From NCBI GenBank assembly GCA_017399185.1, contig JAFQEA010000003.1, positions 1-64,000 of the forward strand: DNA of 64,000 nucleotides. Reading direction: 5' to 3'. This document shows positions 42,792-51,259 of the stretch, piece after piece; the stretch's first letter is position 1, and each line of letters opens with the position of its first letter. A model generated the notes under the pieces. It did not search any database and was not told where the DNA came from. It was given only the letters and a program-made list of their open reading frames with translations. The position numbers and the translations under genes were made by a program. This DNA is from Clostridia bacterium (GTDB lineage Bacteria > Bacillota > Clostridia > Christensenellales > Borkfalkiaceae).

Positions 42792-44093
42792 ATGAAAAAG
42801 AATTTAAAAGACAAGCTTGTTAATAGAAAAATTAAAAAACCAAACCCGCTGCTTATGGGCTTTGCAAGGCTGGTGCTTGGCTTTATATGCAAAAGCAATA
42901 AGGTTAAGTTCAGCTATGATTTTGATATAAATTCAATCAAAAATACCCCGACAGTTTTAATTGCAACGCACACGTCGCGTTTGGAGTTTATCTATACGGT
43001 TTACGGCTTTAAGCGTAAGGATATCAATATGGTATGTGGCTATCAAAACATACTAAAAAAGGGTATTTACGGCATATTTATGCGCCTTGGTATAATTGCA
43101 AAATACCTTTACCAGCCCGATTTTAAATGCACAAAGAACATGCTGGGCGTATTAAAGCGTAACGGTGCGCTTGGGCTTTTCCCTGAAGGCATACAGTCAA
43201 CAAGCGGCAGTACCCAGCCGATAAACCCTGCAACAACCAAGTTTATCAAAAAGAGTAAAGCAAACGTTGTGCTTTGCACTTCAAAAGGAACGTATCTAGC
43301 AACAAACAGATACGCAGGGGATCGCAAAAAGGGCAAGATAAGCGTAAATTACAGCCTACTTTTTAAACCTGAAGATTTAGAAAGGCTTTCTGAAGAGCAA
43401 ATTTATAATATTTTGCTTGAAAAATTCAGATATAACGAGTTTGAATTCAATAAAAAGGCGCGCAATAAATACGTTGGCAAAAGGCCAAACGCTTACGGGC
43501 TTGACAAAATACTTTATAAATGCCCCGACTGTAAAAAGGAACACGTTTTAACCGTAAAAGGCGATACAATCGTTTGCAAAAACTGTCGGTTCAGCGCACG
43601 CCTTAACGAGTATTACGACTTTGTTGACGTAAAAGGTAACGCCAAGCCTGAAAGCATTGACGAGTGGTTCAAGTGGCAACGCCGCACCGTTCGCAAGGAA
43701 GTTAAGGCTGACGACTTTAATATGATATTTAGCGGCAGACTTTACACAATTAAGCTTGACCGCTTAAGAAAACCGCCGAAGGATAGAAGGCTTTTATCTG
43801 TTGGCGAACTTTATTTATCAAACAAGCAGCTTGCCTTTTTAGGTACGATGGACGGAAAGTCAAAAGGCTTTAGGTTTGATACAAGGTCGATTTATTCGTT
43901 GACCTTCTCAACAAAGGGATTTTTAGAATTTTATCACAATGACGATTACTTCATCGTTGTTCCTGACAACAAGGATGAATGCTTGATTAAATGGACGCTC
44001 GCATCGGAAGAAATACATAATATGTATGACGAAAAGTGGGATTTAGCCTGTGCGGACGTTTACGAATACGATAAAGGAGAAATTTATGGATAA
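42792..44093 (+). CDS. PlsC-like acyltransferase with zinc-ribbon extension
   Basis: 433 residues. Acyltransferase signatures: ATHTSRLEFIYTVYG (the usual HX4D is HX4E here), CGYQNILKKGIYG, and LGLFPEGIQSTSGS (FPEG motif). Lysophosphatidate acyltransferases make phosphatidate for membrane lipids; related clostridial proteins have unknown acceptors. The second half has a four-Cys zinc-ribbon, CPDCKKEH and CKNCRF (about residues 240-270), and then a beta-rich domain. There is no N-terminal signal; membrane binding would be peripheral. It overlaps the next gene by 8 bases (ATGGATAA). Confidence 0.8.
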   Translation: MKKNLKDKLVNRKIKKPNPLLMGFARLVLGFICKSNKVKFSYDFDINSIKNTPTVLIATHTSRLEFIYTVYGFKRKDINMVCGYQNILKKGIYGIFMRLGIIAKYLYQPDFKCTKNMLGVLKRNGALGLFPEGIQSTSGSTQPINPATTKFIKKSKANVVLCTSKGTYLATNRYAGDRKKGKISVNYSLLFKPEDLERLSEEQIYNILLEKFRYNEFEFNKKARNKYVGKRPNAYGLDKILYKCPDCKKEHVLTVKGDTIVCKNCRFSARLNEYYDFVDVKGNAKPESIDEWFKWQRRTVRKEVKADDFNMIFSGRLYTIKLDRLRKPPKDRRLLSVGELYLSNKQLAFLGTMDGKSKGFRFDTRSIYSLTFSTKGFLEFYHNDDYFIVVPDNKDECLIKWTLASEEIHNMYDEKWDLACADVYEYDKGEIYG

Positions 44094-45570
44094 ATCTAAA
44101 CCTGCGGGTATGGACGTAAAAGTCAAATTTGGGGTTAAAAGCTTTATTACCGTTGTCGGCATACTTTTAGCTGTATTAATTGTCGTGGGCGTGTTAACGT
44201 ATGTTATCCCTGCGGGTAAATACACCATTTACACGACCGACGTTGAGAAGGCTGAAGAGCCCTTCTATCAGTTCACAACAGATAAGTCGCTTGATAAACA
44301 AATCGTGCCCGATTCTTACCGTGAGCTTTTACCTAATGAAAACAAATCAAGGCTACATTGGGCACTCTGGATTTTCTCGCCGTTTATGGCGCTGTTTAGC
44401 GGAACAAGCTCAAATATGCTGATGATCGTTGCACTTTTATTGGTGCTTGGCGGTACGTTTAAGGTTTTGGAAGAAAGCGGCGGGCTTGTATCGCTTGTAA
44501 GAATGATTATGGTCAAGCTGCACGCAAAGCGCTTTACTGCAATCTGGGTTATAACTGCCGTTATTATGATTTTATCTGCGGTCTTTGGGCTGCAGGAACA
44601 GCTTTTGATTTTATACCCCGTATTTGCAATGCTGTGTACGGCAATGAACTGGTCACGCTTTACGGCAATTTCATTTATCCTGATTGCTTCGGGCGTAGGC
44701 TTTACAACTGCTATCTCTAACCCGTTCACTATAGGGACTGCGTCGATTGCGGCAGGCGTACCTATCACCGACGGTATGTGGTACAGGGCGATAATCTTTG
44801 TCGTTATGTACGTTGTTGCATCCCTGTTTTTAACTTATTTGGCAAAGCGTGACGAAAAGCTTGCTAAAGAAAAGTTTGACCTAAAGGGCTTTACGATGGT
44901 GACGGAAGAAGAGCGTAAGGAAGATATCCGCAAGGCGAAAATGATTATTGCGTTATTTTCCATAGCGCTTTTAGCAGTTATTATTACAACGGCAATACCT
45001 GCACTCCGATCCCTTGCAATGGTATTTATGGCAGTTGCGTTTATTGTTGGTACTGTTATTATCGGCAGAAGCTTGCTTGGCAGTTATAAAGCACTTGGCA
45101 AAAACTTCTTAAAGGGCGTAAAGGACGTTGCACCGTCAGTCGTTATTATCTTGATTGCTTTCGGTATAACCTATATTGCGGCGCAGGGTAATATCTTACA
45201 TACAATTTTCTACAACTTTTATAAGCTTGTAACAAGTATGTCACCGTATATTGCAGTTATTATACTTTATATATTCGTGCTTATCATTGAATTCTTTATC
45301 CCAAGCGCATCTGCAAAAGCGGCACTTATTATCCCAATGCTTACACTTTCCCCAATCGAAGGCATTAGCAAAACGGTTATCATTTTAACTTATTTGTTTG
45401 CTGACGGTTATACAAACGTTTTATACCCGACCTGCGGCACGCTGCTTGTAGGTCTTGGCCTTGCCGACGTAAGCTATGCAAATTGGTTCAAGCGCACAAT
45501 CTTATTCCAGCTTATTTTGTTCGCATTATCCATTGCATTCTTGATGCTTGCGGTTGCAATCGGTCTATAA
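44086..45570 (+). CDS. YfcC-family membrane transporter
   Basis: 494 residues from the ATG at 44086 (AAAGGAGAAATTT before it; an upstream GTG lies deep in the previous gene). About 11-12 membrane helices. SFITVVGILLAVLIVVGVLTYVIPAGKY, GTSSNMLMIVALLLVLGGTFKVLEESGG, ISNPFTIGTASIAAG and FIPSASAKAALIIPML are typical of YfcC (DcuC/AbgT superfamily), proposed basic amino-acid or dicarboxylate transporters. Substrate is not evident. Co-translated with the acyltransferase. Confidence 0.85.
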   Translation: MDKSKPAGMDVKVKFGVKSFITVVGILLAVLIVVGVLTYVIPAGKYTIYTTDVEKAEEPFYQFTTDKSLDKQIVPDSYRELLPNENKSRLHWALWIFSPFMALFSGTSSNMLMIVALLLVLGGTFKVLEESGGLVSLVRMIMVKLHAKRFTAIWVITAVIMILSAVFGLQEQLLILYPVFAMLCTAMNWSRFTAISFILIASGVGFTTAISNPFTIGTASIAAGVPITDGMWYRAIIFVVMYVVASLFLTYLAKRDEKLAKEKFDLKGFTMVTEEERKEDIRKAKMIIALFSIALLAVIITTAIPALRSLAMVFMAVAFIVGTVIIGRSLLGSYKALGKNFLKGVKDVAPSVVIILIAFGITYIAAQGNILHTIFYNFYKLVTSMSPYIAVIILYIFVLIIEFFIPSASAKAALIIPMLTLSPIEGISKTVIILTYLFADGYTNVLYPTCGTLLVGLGLADVSYANWFKRTILFQLILFALSIAFLMLAVAIGL

Positions 45571-45582
45571 TCAAATATTATA

Positions 45583-45616
45583 AAAGTTGGTCTATAAGTC
45601 GATTAACGGCACTTTT
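45583..45616. repeat. Dispersed CTATAAG-type palindrome
   Basis: AAGTTGGTCTATAAGTCGAT then TAACGGCACTTTTTT; nearly the same as 23148-23186. Confidence 0.7.
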
Positions 45617-45678
45617 TTACACTTTTTATGCAAATTACTGCAGGAAAAAACTTGCCATATCGCACAATTTTAAACTTA

Positions 45679-45706
45679 AAAGCACCCGTTTTGGGTGCTT
45701 TTTTTG
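45679..45706 (+). terminator. Terminator after yfcC-like gene
   Basis: AAAGCACCC-GTTTT-GGGTGCTTT followed by TTTT. Confidence 0.85.
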
Positions 45707-45782
45707 TGCGTGTTTTGGCGGCGGTGCTAAAAAATTAACTTTGTTAAGATATTAATAAATTACGCGCGTGATACAAAAATGC

Positions 45783-45812
45783 TTGACAGAATCTTTGTTT
45801 TGGCGTTATAAT
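45783..45812 (+). promoter_or_regulatory. Promoter of the aromatic amino-acid operon
   Basis: Perfect TTGACA (45783-45788) and TATAAT (45807-45812) with an 18-base spacer. Transcription would start near 45819, 18 bases before the leader peptide. Confidence 0.85.
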
Positions 45813-45836
45813 TAGGAAAATTAAGGAGCAAGGGCT

Positions 45837-45893
45837 ATGGTATCCAAATGCTATTACTTTTATTTTAATACTTTGGGTTTTATATTGCGTTAG
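45837..45893 (+). CDS. Tyr/Phe-rich leader peptide of the aro operon
   Basis: 18 codons: MVSKCYYFYFNTLGFILR. Six of its codons are Tyr or Phe, five of them consecutive (YYFYF). A Shine-Dalgarno AAGGAG lies about 9 bases upstream and a strong promoter just before that. A terminator hairpin follows at 45920-45958, before aroF. This is the classic layout of ribosome-mediated attenuation: scarcity of charged Tyr- or Phe-tRNA would stall the ribosome in the leader and favour read-through into the aromatic operon. I see no T-box or TRAP features. Confidence 0.8.
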   Translation: MVSKCYYFYFNTLGFILR

Positions 45894-45919
45894 TAGTTAC
45901 TATTGCATAGTTTTTGCGT

Positions 45920-45958
45920 GACCAAGGCTTTGTAGTATTACCTACAAGGTCTTTTTTT
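45920..45958 (+). terminator. Attenuator terminator before aroF
   Basis: CTTTGTAG-TATTAC-CTACAAGG stem followed by T(7). Upstream GTAGTTACTA (45892-45902) and TAATACT (45865-45872) can pair with parts of it, offering alternative structures. Confidence 0.75.
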
Positions 45959-45980
45959 AGACTTTTCAAGGAGTATCTTT

Positions 45981-46994
45981 ATGATTATCGTTGTAAAAAA
46001 TAATTGCGAAAAAAATCAGTTTGACAATTTAGTTGATTGGATAAAGGAAATCGGGCTTGACGTGCATATTAGCCGCGGCGCACACTCAACGGTTTTAGGG
46101 CTTGTCGGCAGCACCGAAAAGGTCGATATCGACCTTATTTCTTCACTTGATATCGTTGAGCAGGTTCAGCGCGTGCAAGAGCCTTATAAAAACGCAAACC
46201 GCAAATTCCACCCGGAAGACACTATCGTAAGGGTTGGCGATATTGAGTTTGGCGGGGATAGCTTCCAGCTTATCGCAGGGCCTTGCTCGGTTGAGTCCGA
46301 ATCACAGATTATTGAAGTTGCTAAAGCCGTAAAGGCTTCGGGTGCTAAAATTTTGCGTGGCGGAGCGTTCAAACCAAGGACTTCGCCCTATGCGTTCCAA
46401 GGGCTTAAGGGCACGGGGATAGAGCTTTTGTTAAAAGCAAAGGAAGAAACGGGCTTGCCCGTTGTGACCGAGCTTATAAGCTTAAGCTATCTTGATATGT
46501 TCGACAAGGTTGACGTTATCCAGATTGGTGCGCGCAATATGCAGAACTTTGAGCTTTTAAAGGAAGTTGGTAAAACGCGCAAGCCAATACTTTTAAAGCG
46601 CGGTCTTGCAAATACGCTGCAGGAGCTTTTAATGAGCGCCGAATACATTATGTCTGAAGGCAACGACCAGGTTATTCTGTGCGAAAGGGGTATAAGAACC
46701 TTTGAAACCATGACGCGCAACACGCTTGACTTGTCAGCCGTGCCTGTGCTGCGGGAAAAGACACACCTTCCTATCATTATCGACCCAAGCCACGCAACGG
46801 GCGTTGCAAGGCTTGTTGAGCCTATGTCATTAGCGGCAGTCGGTGCGGGGGCGGACGGGCTTATTATTGAAGTCCATAACGACCCCAAGCACGCCCTTTG
46901 TGACGGCGCACAGTCAATTACGCCAGAGCAATTTGACGTTTTGGCAGGTAAGGTTAACAGGATGCTACCAATCGTTGGCAGAAAGCAATTTTAA
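45981..46994 (+). CDS. aroF: 3-deoxy-7-phosphoheptulonate (DAHP) synthase, regulated type
   Basis: 337 residues. Residues 1-70 are a ferredoxin-like regulatory domain (IIVVKNNCEKNQFDNLVDWI, STVLGLVGS). The TIM barrel has AGPCSVES, RGGAFKPRTSPY, QIGARNMQNF, LLKRG, CERGIRTFE and DPSHATG, including the metal and PEP ligands. This Thermotoga-like architecture is usually feedback-inhibited by Tyr or Phe. First committed step: PEP plus erythrose-4-phosphate to DAHP. First gene after the attenuator; ribosome-binding site AAGGAG. Confidence 0.95.
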   Translation: MIIVVKNNCEKNQFDNLVDWIKEIGLDVHISRGAHSTVLGLVGSTEKVDIDLISSLDIVEQVQRVQEPYKNANRKFHPEDTIVRVGDIEFGGDSFQLIAGPCSVESESQIIEVAKAVKASGAKILRGGAFKPRTSPYAFQGLKGTGIELLLKAKEETGLPVVTELISLSYLDMFDKVDVIQIGARNMQNFELLKEVGKTRKPILLKRGLANTLQELLMSAEYIMSEGNDQVILCERGIRTFETMTRNTLDLSAVPVLREKTHLPIIIDPSHATGVARLVEPMSLAAVGAGADGLIIEVHNDPKHALCDGAQSITPEQFDVLAGKVNRMLPIVGRKQF

Positions 46995-46998
46995 TTAA

Positions 46999-47020
46999 AA
47001 ATAGGGCTATAAGCCCGTAA
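46999..47020. repeat. Dispersed CTATAAG-type palindrome
   Basis: AATAGGGCTATAAGCCCGT between aroF and tyrA; inside the operon, without a T-run on the plus strand. Confidence 0.6.
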
Positions 47021-47075
47021 ACACATAAAAATTAAGCAAAACCGATAAACGCTTTTTAGAATAAAGGGGGCGGGT

Positions 47076-47924
47076 ATGAAAATTGCAATAGTTGGGCTTG
47101 GGCTTATTGGTGGGTCGTTAGGGCGTGCAATTTGTTCAAAGACAAGCGATAGGGTTTACGCCTTTGATATTGACGAAAAATCAATGTCAACGGGCAGGCT
47201 TTTATCTGCCTATCACGAAAGGCTCACCGATAAAAACGTTGGTGAGATGGACGTTATTATATTTTCACTTTACCCCGACGTTTTAGAGCGTGAGCTTAAT
47301 ACTTACTGCAAAAAGCTTAAAAATGGGTGCTTGGTTGTTGACCTTTGCGGTAACAAGCGCAGGGTTGTTAATCAAATGCAGGGACTTGCTGAAAAGTACC
47401 CCAATTTAGAGTTTATCAGCGCCCACCCTATGGCGGGTAGAGAGTTCAGCGGCGTTTCCCACTCAACGACCACGCTTTTTGACAGGGCGTCAATGATTTT
47501 AGTGCCCGTAAAAGCTGATATCCGCACAATAAAATGGCTTAAGGAATATTCGCTTGCGCTTGGGTTTGGCAAGGTTGTTATGTCCACGGCACAGGAGCAC
47601 GACAGAATTATTGCTTTTACGTCACAGCTTGCGCACCTTGTGTCAAGCGCTTACGTAAAAAGCGACCAAGCCCAAAAAAGCGGTGGGTTTTCGGCAGGAA
47701 GCTTTAGGGATATGACAAGGGTTGCTAAACTATCGCCCGAAATGTGGGCGGAGCTTACCTTGGATAACGCCGACCATTTAACCGATGAGCTTGATAAGTT
47801 TATTAAGCATTTACAAGAGTATCGCGACGCTTTGTCTTCAGGTGATAAAGAGCAGTTAGTTAAGCTTTTAGAAGACGGCAACCGTATCAAGATTGACGTT
47901 GAAAAAACAAGGCGTAAGGGCTAA
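47076..47924 (+). CDS. tyrA: Prephenate dehydrogenase
   Basis: 282 residues. Rossmann NAD-binding start IAIVGLGLIGGSLGRAI, DLCGNKRRVV, ISAHPMAGREFSGVSHS (catalytic His) and DRIIAFTSQLAHLVSSAYV. Converts prephenate to 4-hydroxyphenylpyruvate for tyrosine. It is short, without the C-terminal ACT domain found in many Firmicutes, so feedback control probably rests on DAHP synthase, the attenuator and PheA. AAAGGGGG ribosome-binding site; 7 bases before aroB. Confidence 0.94.
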   Translation: MKIAIVGLGLIGGSLGRAICSKTSDRVYAFDIDEKSMSTGRLLSAYHERLTDKNVGEMDVIIFSLYPDVLERELNTYCKKLKNGCLVVDLCGNKRRVVNQMQGLAEKYPNLEFISAHPMAGREFSGVSHSTTTLFDRASMILVPVKADIRTIKWLKEYSLALGFGKVVMSTAQEHDRIIAFTSQLAHLVSSAYVKSDQAQKSGGFSAGSFRDMTRVAKLSPEMWAELTLDNADHLTDELDKFIKHLQEYRDALSSGDKEQLVKLLEDGNRIKIDVEKTRRKG

Positions 47925-47930
47925 AGGATT

Positions 47931-48974
47931 ATGGAAAACAACATTAAAAAAATACGTGTTGGCGGTGCAAGCGGGTACGACGTTTTAATCGGCAGTCAGA
48001 TTTTGGGTGACACGGGTGCATATTTAGGGGGCATATTTTCGCCCTGCAAGGTTGCGCTTATCACCGACGATATCGTTGACAAGCTTTATAGTGACGTTGT
48101 TTTAAGCTCCTTAAAGGCGCACGGCTTTGAGTGTATAAAATACGTTTTTGAAAACGGTGAAAAAAGTAAAAATATCGGCCTATATGCCCAAATACTCGAG
48201 TTTTTAGCCCAAAATGGACTGACAAGAAGCGATAAAATCATCGCGCTTGGCGGCGGTGTTACGGGCGACTTGGCAGGCTTTGTTGCGGCAAGCTATTTGC
48301 GTGGCGTTGACTACGTTCAAATCCCAACAACCTTGCTTGCCCAGATAGATTCTTCGGTTGGCGGAAAGACCGGGCTTGATTTGCCGCAAGGCAAAAATTT
48401 GGTCGGCGCAATTTATAGGCCTAAACTTGTGTTGTGCGACGTTGCGCTATTAAATACCTTGCCAGCGGACGTTTTAGCCTGCGGTAAGGGAGAGCTTGCA
48501 AAATACGCAATTTTAGATAGGGCGGTTTATGATTTAGTTTTAAATAACGCCCCAATTTTAGACCTTGTTTTTGCTTGCGTTGGCTACAAAGCAAAAATAG
48601 TTGATATGGATGAGCACGAGCACGGCGAAAGGCGGCTTTTAAACCTTGGGCATACGCCCGCACACGCCATTGAGCGTTTAAGCGGTTACACTATTTTACA
48701 CGGCGTGGCGGTTTCAATGGGGCTTGGGCTTATTTTAAAGGCAAGCAAAAATTTAGGGTATATAACCGACAGTCAACTTCTCGATATGCAAGGCGTTATC
48801 GAAAAACTTGTTGGCAAGGTTTCATGCCCGTACACTATAGAACAAATTATTGACAACACTTTAACCGACAAAAAGCGCGAAGGCAAGGACATAAACCTTG
48901 TTTTAGTGCGCGGCGTTGGGGATTGTTTTATTCAAAAAATGCCATTTAACGGGCTTATAGACTGCTTTTTATGA
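47931..48974 (+). CDS. aroB: 3-dehydroquinate synthase
   Basis: 347 residues. Signatures: ENGEKSKNIGLYAQILEFLA, ALGGGVTGDLAGFVAASYLRG, QIPTTLLAQIDSSVGGKTG, NLGHTPAHAIE and HGVAVSMG with the zinc-binding Glu and His residues. Cyclises DAHP to 3-dehydroquinate using NAD+ and Zn2+. Two dispersed-palindrome-like stretches fall in its coding sequence: a weak one near 48172-48195 and a good one at the C-terminus (48946-48972). The stop overlaps the aroA start by 4 bases. Confidence 0.95.
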   Translation: MENNIKKIRVGGASGYDVLIGSQILGDTGAYLGGIFSPCKVALITDDIVDKLYSDVVLSSLKAHGFECIKYVFENGEKSKNIGLYAQILEFLAQNGLTRSDKIIALGGGVTGDLAGFVAASYLRGVDYVQIPTTLLAQIDSSVGGKTGLDLPQGKNLVGAIYRPKLVLCDVALLNTLPADVLACGKGELAKYAILDRAVYDLVLNNAPILDLVFACVGYKAKIVDMDEHEHGERRLLNLGHTPAHAIERLSGYTILHGVAVSMGLGLILKASKNLGYITDSQLLDMQGVIEKLVGKVSCPYTIEQIIDNTLTDKKREGKDINLVLVRGVGDCFIQKMPFNGLIDCFL

Positions 48975-50167
48975 TGATTAGGGTTAGAAAATCACATATA
49001 ACGGGTAGGGTGGACGCTATAGTTTCAAAGTCCTTTGCCCACAGAATTGCCATTTGCAACTTTTTAGCAAAAAGTGGCACTATTTTGCCGTGTGATGATT
49101 CTTACTCTGACGACATAAAAGCAACCGTTCGCTGCCTTGAAGCAATCAAAAGCGGAAAAACACAGCTTGACTGCGGTGAGTCGGGCTCAACCTTGCGTTT
49201 TATGCTTCCGCTTTGCGCGGCTATCGGCGGCGAGTTTGAGTTTTTTGGCCACGGCAAGCTTATGGAAAGGCCTAACGATGAGCTGTTTTCCGCCCTTGAA
49301 AGTAGCGGCATTAAGTTTGAACAAGGCAAAACGATTAAATTAAGCGGAAAGCTTAAAAGCGGTCAATATAAAATCCGCGGGGATATTAGCTCGCAATATA
49401 TATCGGGGCTTTTGATGGCGCTACCCATTTTAGACGGCGACAGCACGATTGTTTTGACAACGCCTATGGTTTCTACGGGGTATATTGATATAACGCTTAA
49501 GGTTTTAAAAGAATACGGCATTACGCCGACAAGGACTGGCGACGGATTTATTGTTAAGGGCGGGCAGACCTTTAAAGGAAGCATGGACGTTGAAGGCGAC
49601 TGGTCCAACGCCGCGCCGTTTTTGTGTATGGGCGCAATTTTTGATAAAGTCAGTGTTGGCGGTTTAAATTTAGACAGCGTGCAGGGCGATAAATTTATTA
49701 TTGATATCTTAAAAATGGCGGGCGCAGACGTAAGACAAAAGGATGGTTTAGTTATGGTCGCCCCGACCGATAAGCTCAAGGCGTTCAGCTTTAATGCAGA
49801 AAACTGCCCCGACCTTGTGCCCGTTGCTTCCGCACTTGCAGCGTTTTGCGACGGAAAGACTGAAATTTACGGCGTTGAAAGGCTTAAGATAAAGGAAAGC
49901 GACAGGATAGCTTCAACCATAAAAATGCTTGAAGACTTTAATATAAAAGCCGATTATGACGGACAAAAAATAACTGTTTTTGGCGGTGAACCATTGGCGG
50001 GCAAGGTGGATAGTTTTAACGACCACCGCATAGTAATGGCTTCAACCATACTTGCGCTGGCGGCTGACGGCGAAAGCCAAATATGGGGCTATAAGGCGAT
50101 TAACAAGTCTTTCCCACAATTTTTTGAGTGCGTAAAGGCAATAGGCGGTGATTTTGATGCAATGTAG
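48971..50167 (+). CDS. aroA: 3-phosphoshikimate 1-carboxyvinyltransferase (EPSP synthase)
   Basis: 398 residues, slightly shorter than the usual 420-430. Key parts: AIVSKSFAHRIAICNFLA (the conserved Ser-Lys-Ser/Ala region), DCGESGSTLRFMLPL, SSQYISGLLMALP, RLKIKESDRIAS and FNDHRIVMA. It uses ESGSTLRF instead of the NAGTA-type loop, as in class II-like Gram-positive enzymes. Adds enolpyruvyl from PEP to shikimate-3-phosphate. Overlaps aroB (4 bases) and aroC (11 bases), so tightly coupled. Confidence 0.94.
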   Translation: MMIRVRKSHITGRVDAIVSKSFAHRIAICNFLAKSGTILPCDDSYSDDIKATVRCLEAIKSGKTQLDCGESGSTLRFMLPLCAAIGGEFEFFGHGKLMERPNDELFSALESSGIKFEQGKTIKLSGKLKSGQYKIRGDISSQYISGLLMALPILDGDSTIVLTTPMVSTGYIDITLKVLKEYGITPTRTGDGFIVKGGQTFKGSMDVEGDWSNAAPFLCMGAIFDKVSVGGLNLDSVQGDKFIIDILKMAGADVRQKDGLVMVAPTDKLKAFSFNAENCPDLVPVASALAAFCDGKTEIYGVERLKIKESDRIASTIKMLEDFNIKADYDGQKITVFGGEPLAGKVDSFNDHRIVMASTILALAADGESQIWGYKAINKSFPQFFECVKAIGGDFDAM

Positions 50168-51251
50168 CGACAATCAAAAATCAATATTTAAAGGCAACAA
50201 AATAAGCGTTGAAGTTTTCGGTGCGTCACACGCGGAAAAAATCGGCGTTAAGCTTTCGGGGCTTGACGGAAAGACCTTTGATAAAAAAAGTGTTGACCAG
50301 CTTTTAAAGCGCCGCGCGCCAAACACGTCGGCTTATTCTACCACAAGGAAAGAACCCGACACGGTCGTTTACGAAAGCGGTGCAACCCTTGACGGCGACC
50401 AAATACAAATAAACGGCGATTTAACTGCCACAATATACAACACCAATCAACGCTCAACAGACTATTCAAAAACCTATAAAAAGCCGCGGCCGGGGCATGC
50501 CGACTTTGTTGGTTATACAAAGTACGGTGACGGGTTTGACTATCGCGGCGGCGGTAAGTTTTCAGGGCGCATGACCGCACCAATCTGTATTGCAGGTGCA
50601 ATCTGCAAGGAGCTTTTAAAAAAGAGCGGTATCAAGATAAATGCTTACCTTTCACAAATCGGCACGATAAAGGGTAGGGGTTATAACGATATTGACGTTA
50701 CAACCTTTGATTTTGAAGGTATGGATAAAAGCTTCCCGACCATTGACGGGGAAGATGCTAAAGCTATGCTTTCCGTTATCGAAAACGCCCGCCAAAGGGG
50801 CGATTCTGTCGGCGGTGTTATAGATTGCGTTATAACGGGCGTTGAAGCAGGTGTTGGCGAGTTTATGTTTGACAGCATTGAAGGGCAGATTTCACGCCTT
50901 GCGTTTTCCATTCCCGCCGTTAAGGGCGTTGAGTTTGGTACGGGGTTTTATCTTTCAAGCCTTTCAGGCAGCAGTGCAAACGATAGCTTTATTATAAGCG
51001 GCGGCAAGGTTAAAACAAAAACCAACCACAACGGCGGTATAAACGGCGGTATTTCAAACGGCATGCCGATAACCTTCAGGGTGGCAATAAAGCCAACACC
51101 GTCAATCGCCATTGAGCAGGACACGGTTGACCTGCAGTCAATGCAGCCTTGCAAAATTCAGATAACCGGCAGGCACGACGCGTGTATTGCACCAAGGGCG
51201 GTTGCGTGCATTGAAGCAATCGCGGCGATTGCACTTTACGATATGATTTAG
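50157..51251 (+). CDS. aroC: Chorismate synthase
   Basis: 364 residues from the ATG at 50157, preceded by AGGCGGTGAT; a GTG at 50148 lies inside that site. FGASHAEKIGVKLSG, RPGHADFVGYTKYG, FDYRGGGKFSGRMTAPICIAG and ITGRHDACIAPRAVACIEA are family signatures, with the His residues and FMN-binding Arg/Gly loop present. Converts EPSP to chorismate with reduced FMN. Confidence 0.95.
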   Translation: MQCSDNQKSIFKGNKISVEVFGASHAEKIGVKLSGLDGKTFDKKSVDQLLKRRAPNTSAYSTTRKEPDTVVYESGATLDGDQIQINGDLTATIYNTNQRSTDYSKTYKKPRPGHADFVGYTKYGDGFDYRGGGKFSGRMTAPICIAGAICKELLKKSGIKINAYLSQIGTIKGRGYNDIDVTTFDFEGMDKSFPTIDGEDAKAMLSVIENARQRGDSVGGVIDCVITGVEAGVGEFMFDSIEGQISRLAFSIPAVKGVEFGTGFYLSSLSGSSANDSFIISGGKVKTKTNHNGGINGGISNGMPITFRVAIKPTPSIAIEQDTVDLQSMQPCKIQITGRHDACIAPRAVACIEAIAAIALYDMI

Positions 51252-51259
51252 GGGATATT

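Noticed and set aside
45483..45755. 90-residue frame overlapping the end of the YfcC gene
   Set aside because: Different frame through the yfcC end, a palindrome and a terminator; no RBS or domain.
45571..45980. T-box or other tRNA-sensing riboswitch upstream of aroF
   Set aside because: No T-box bulge sequence or long leader; a short leader peptide with terminator explains the layout better.
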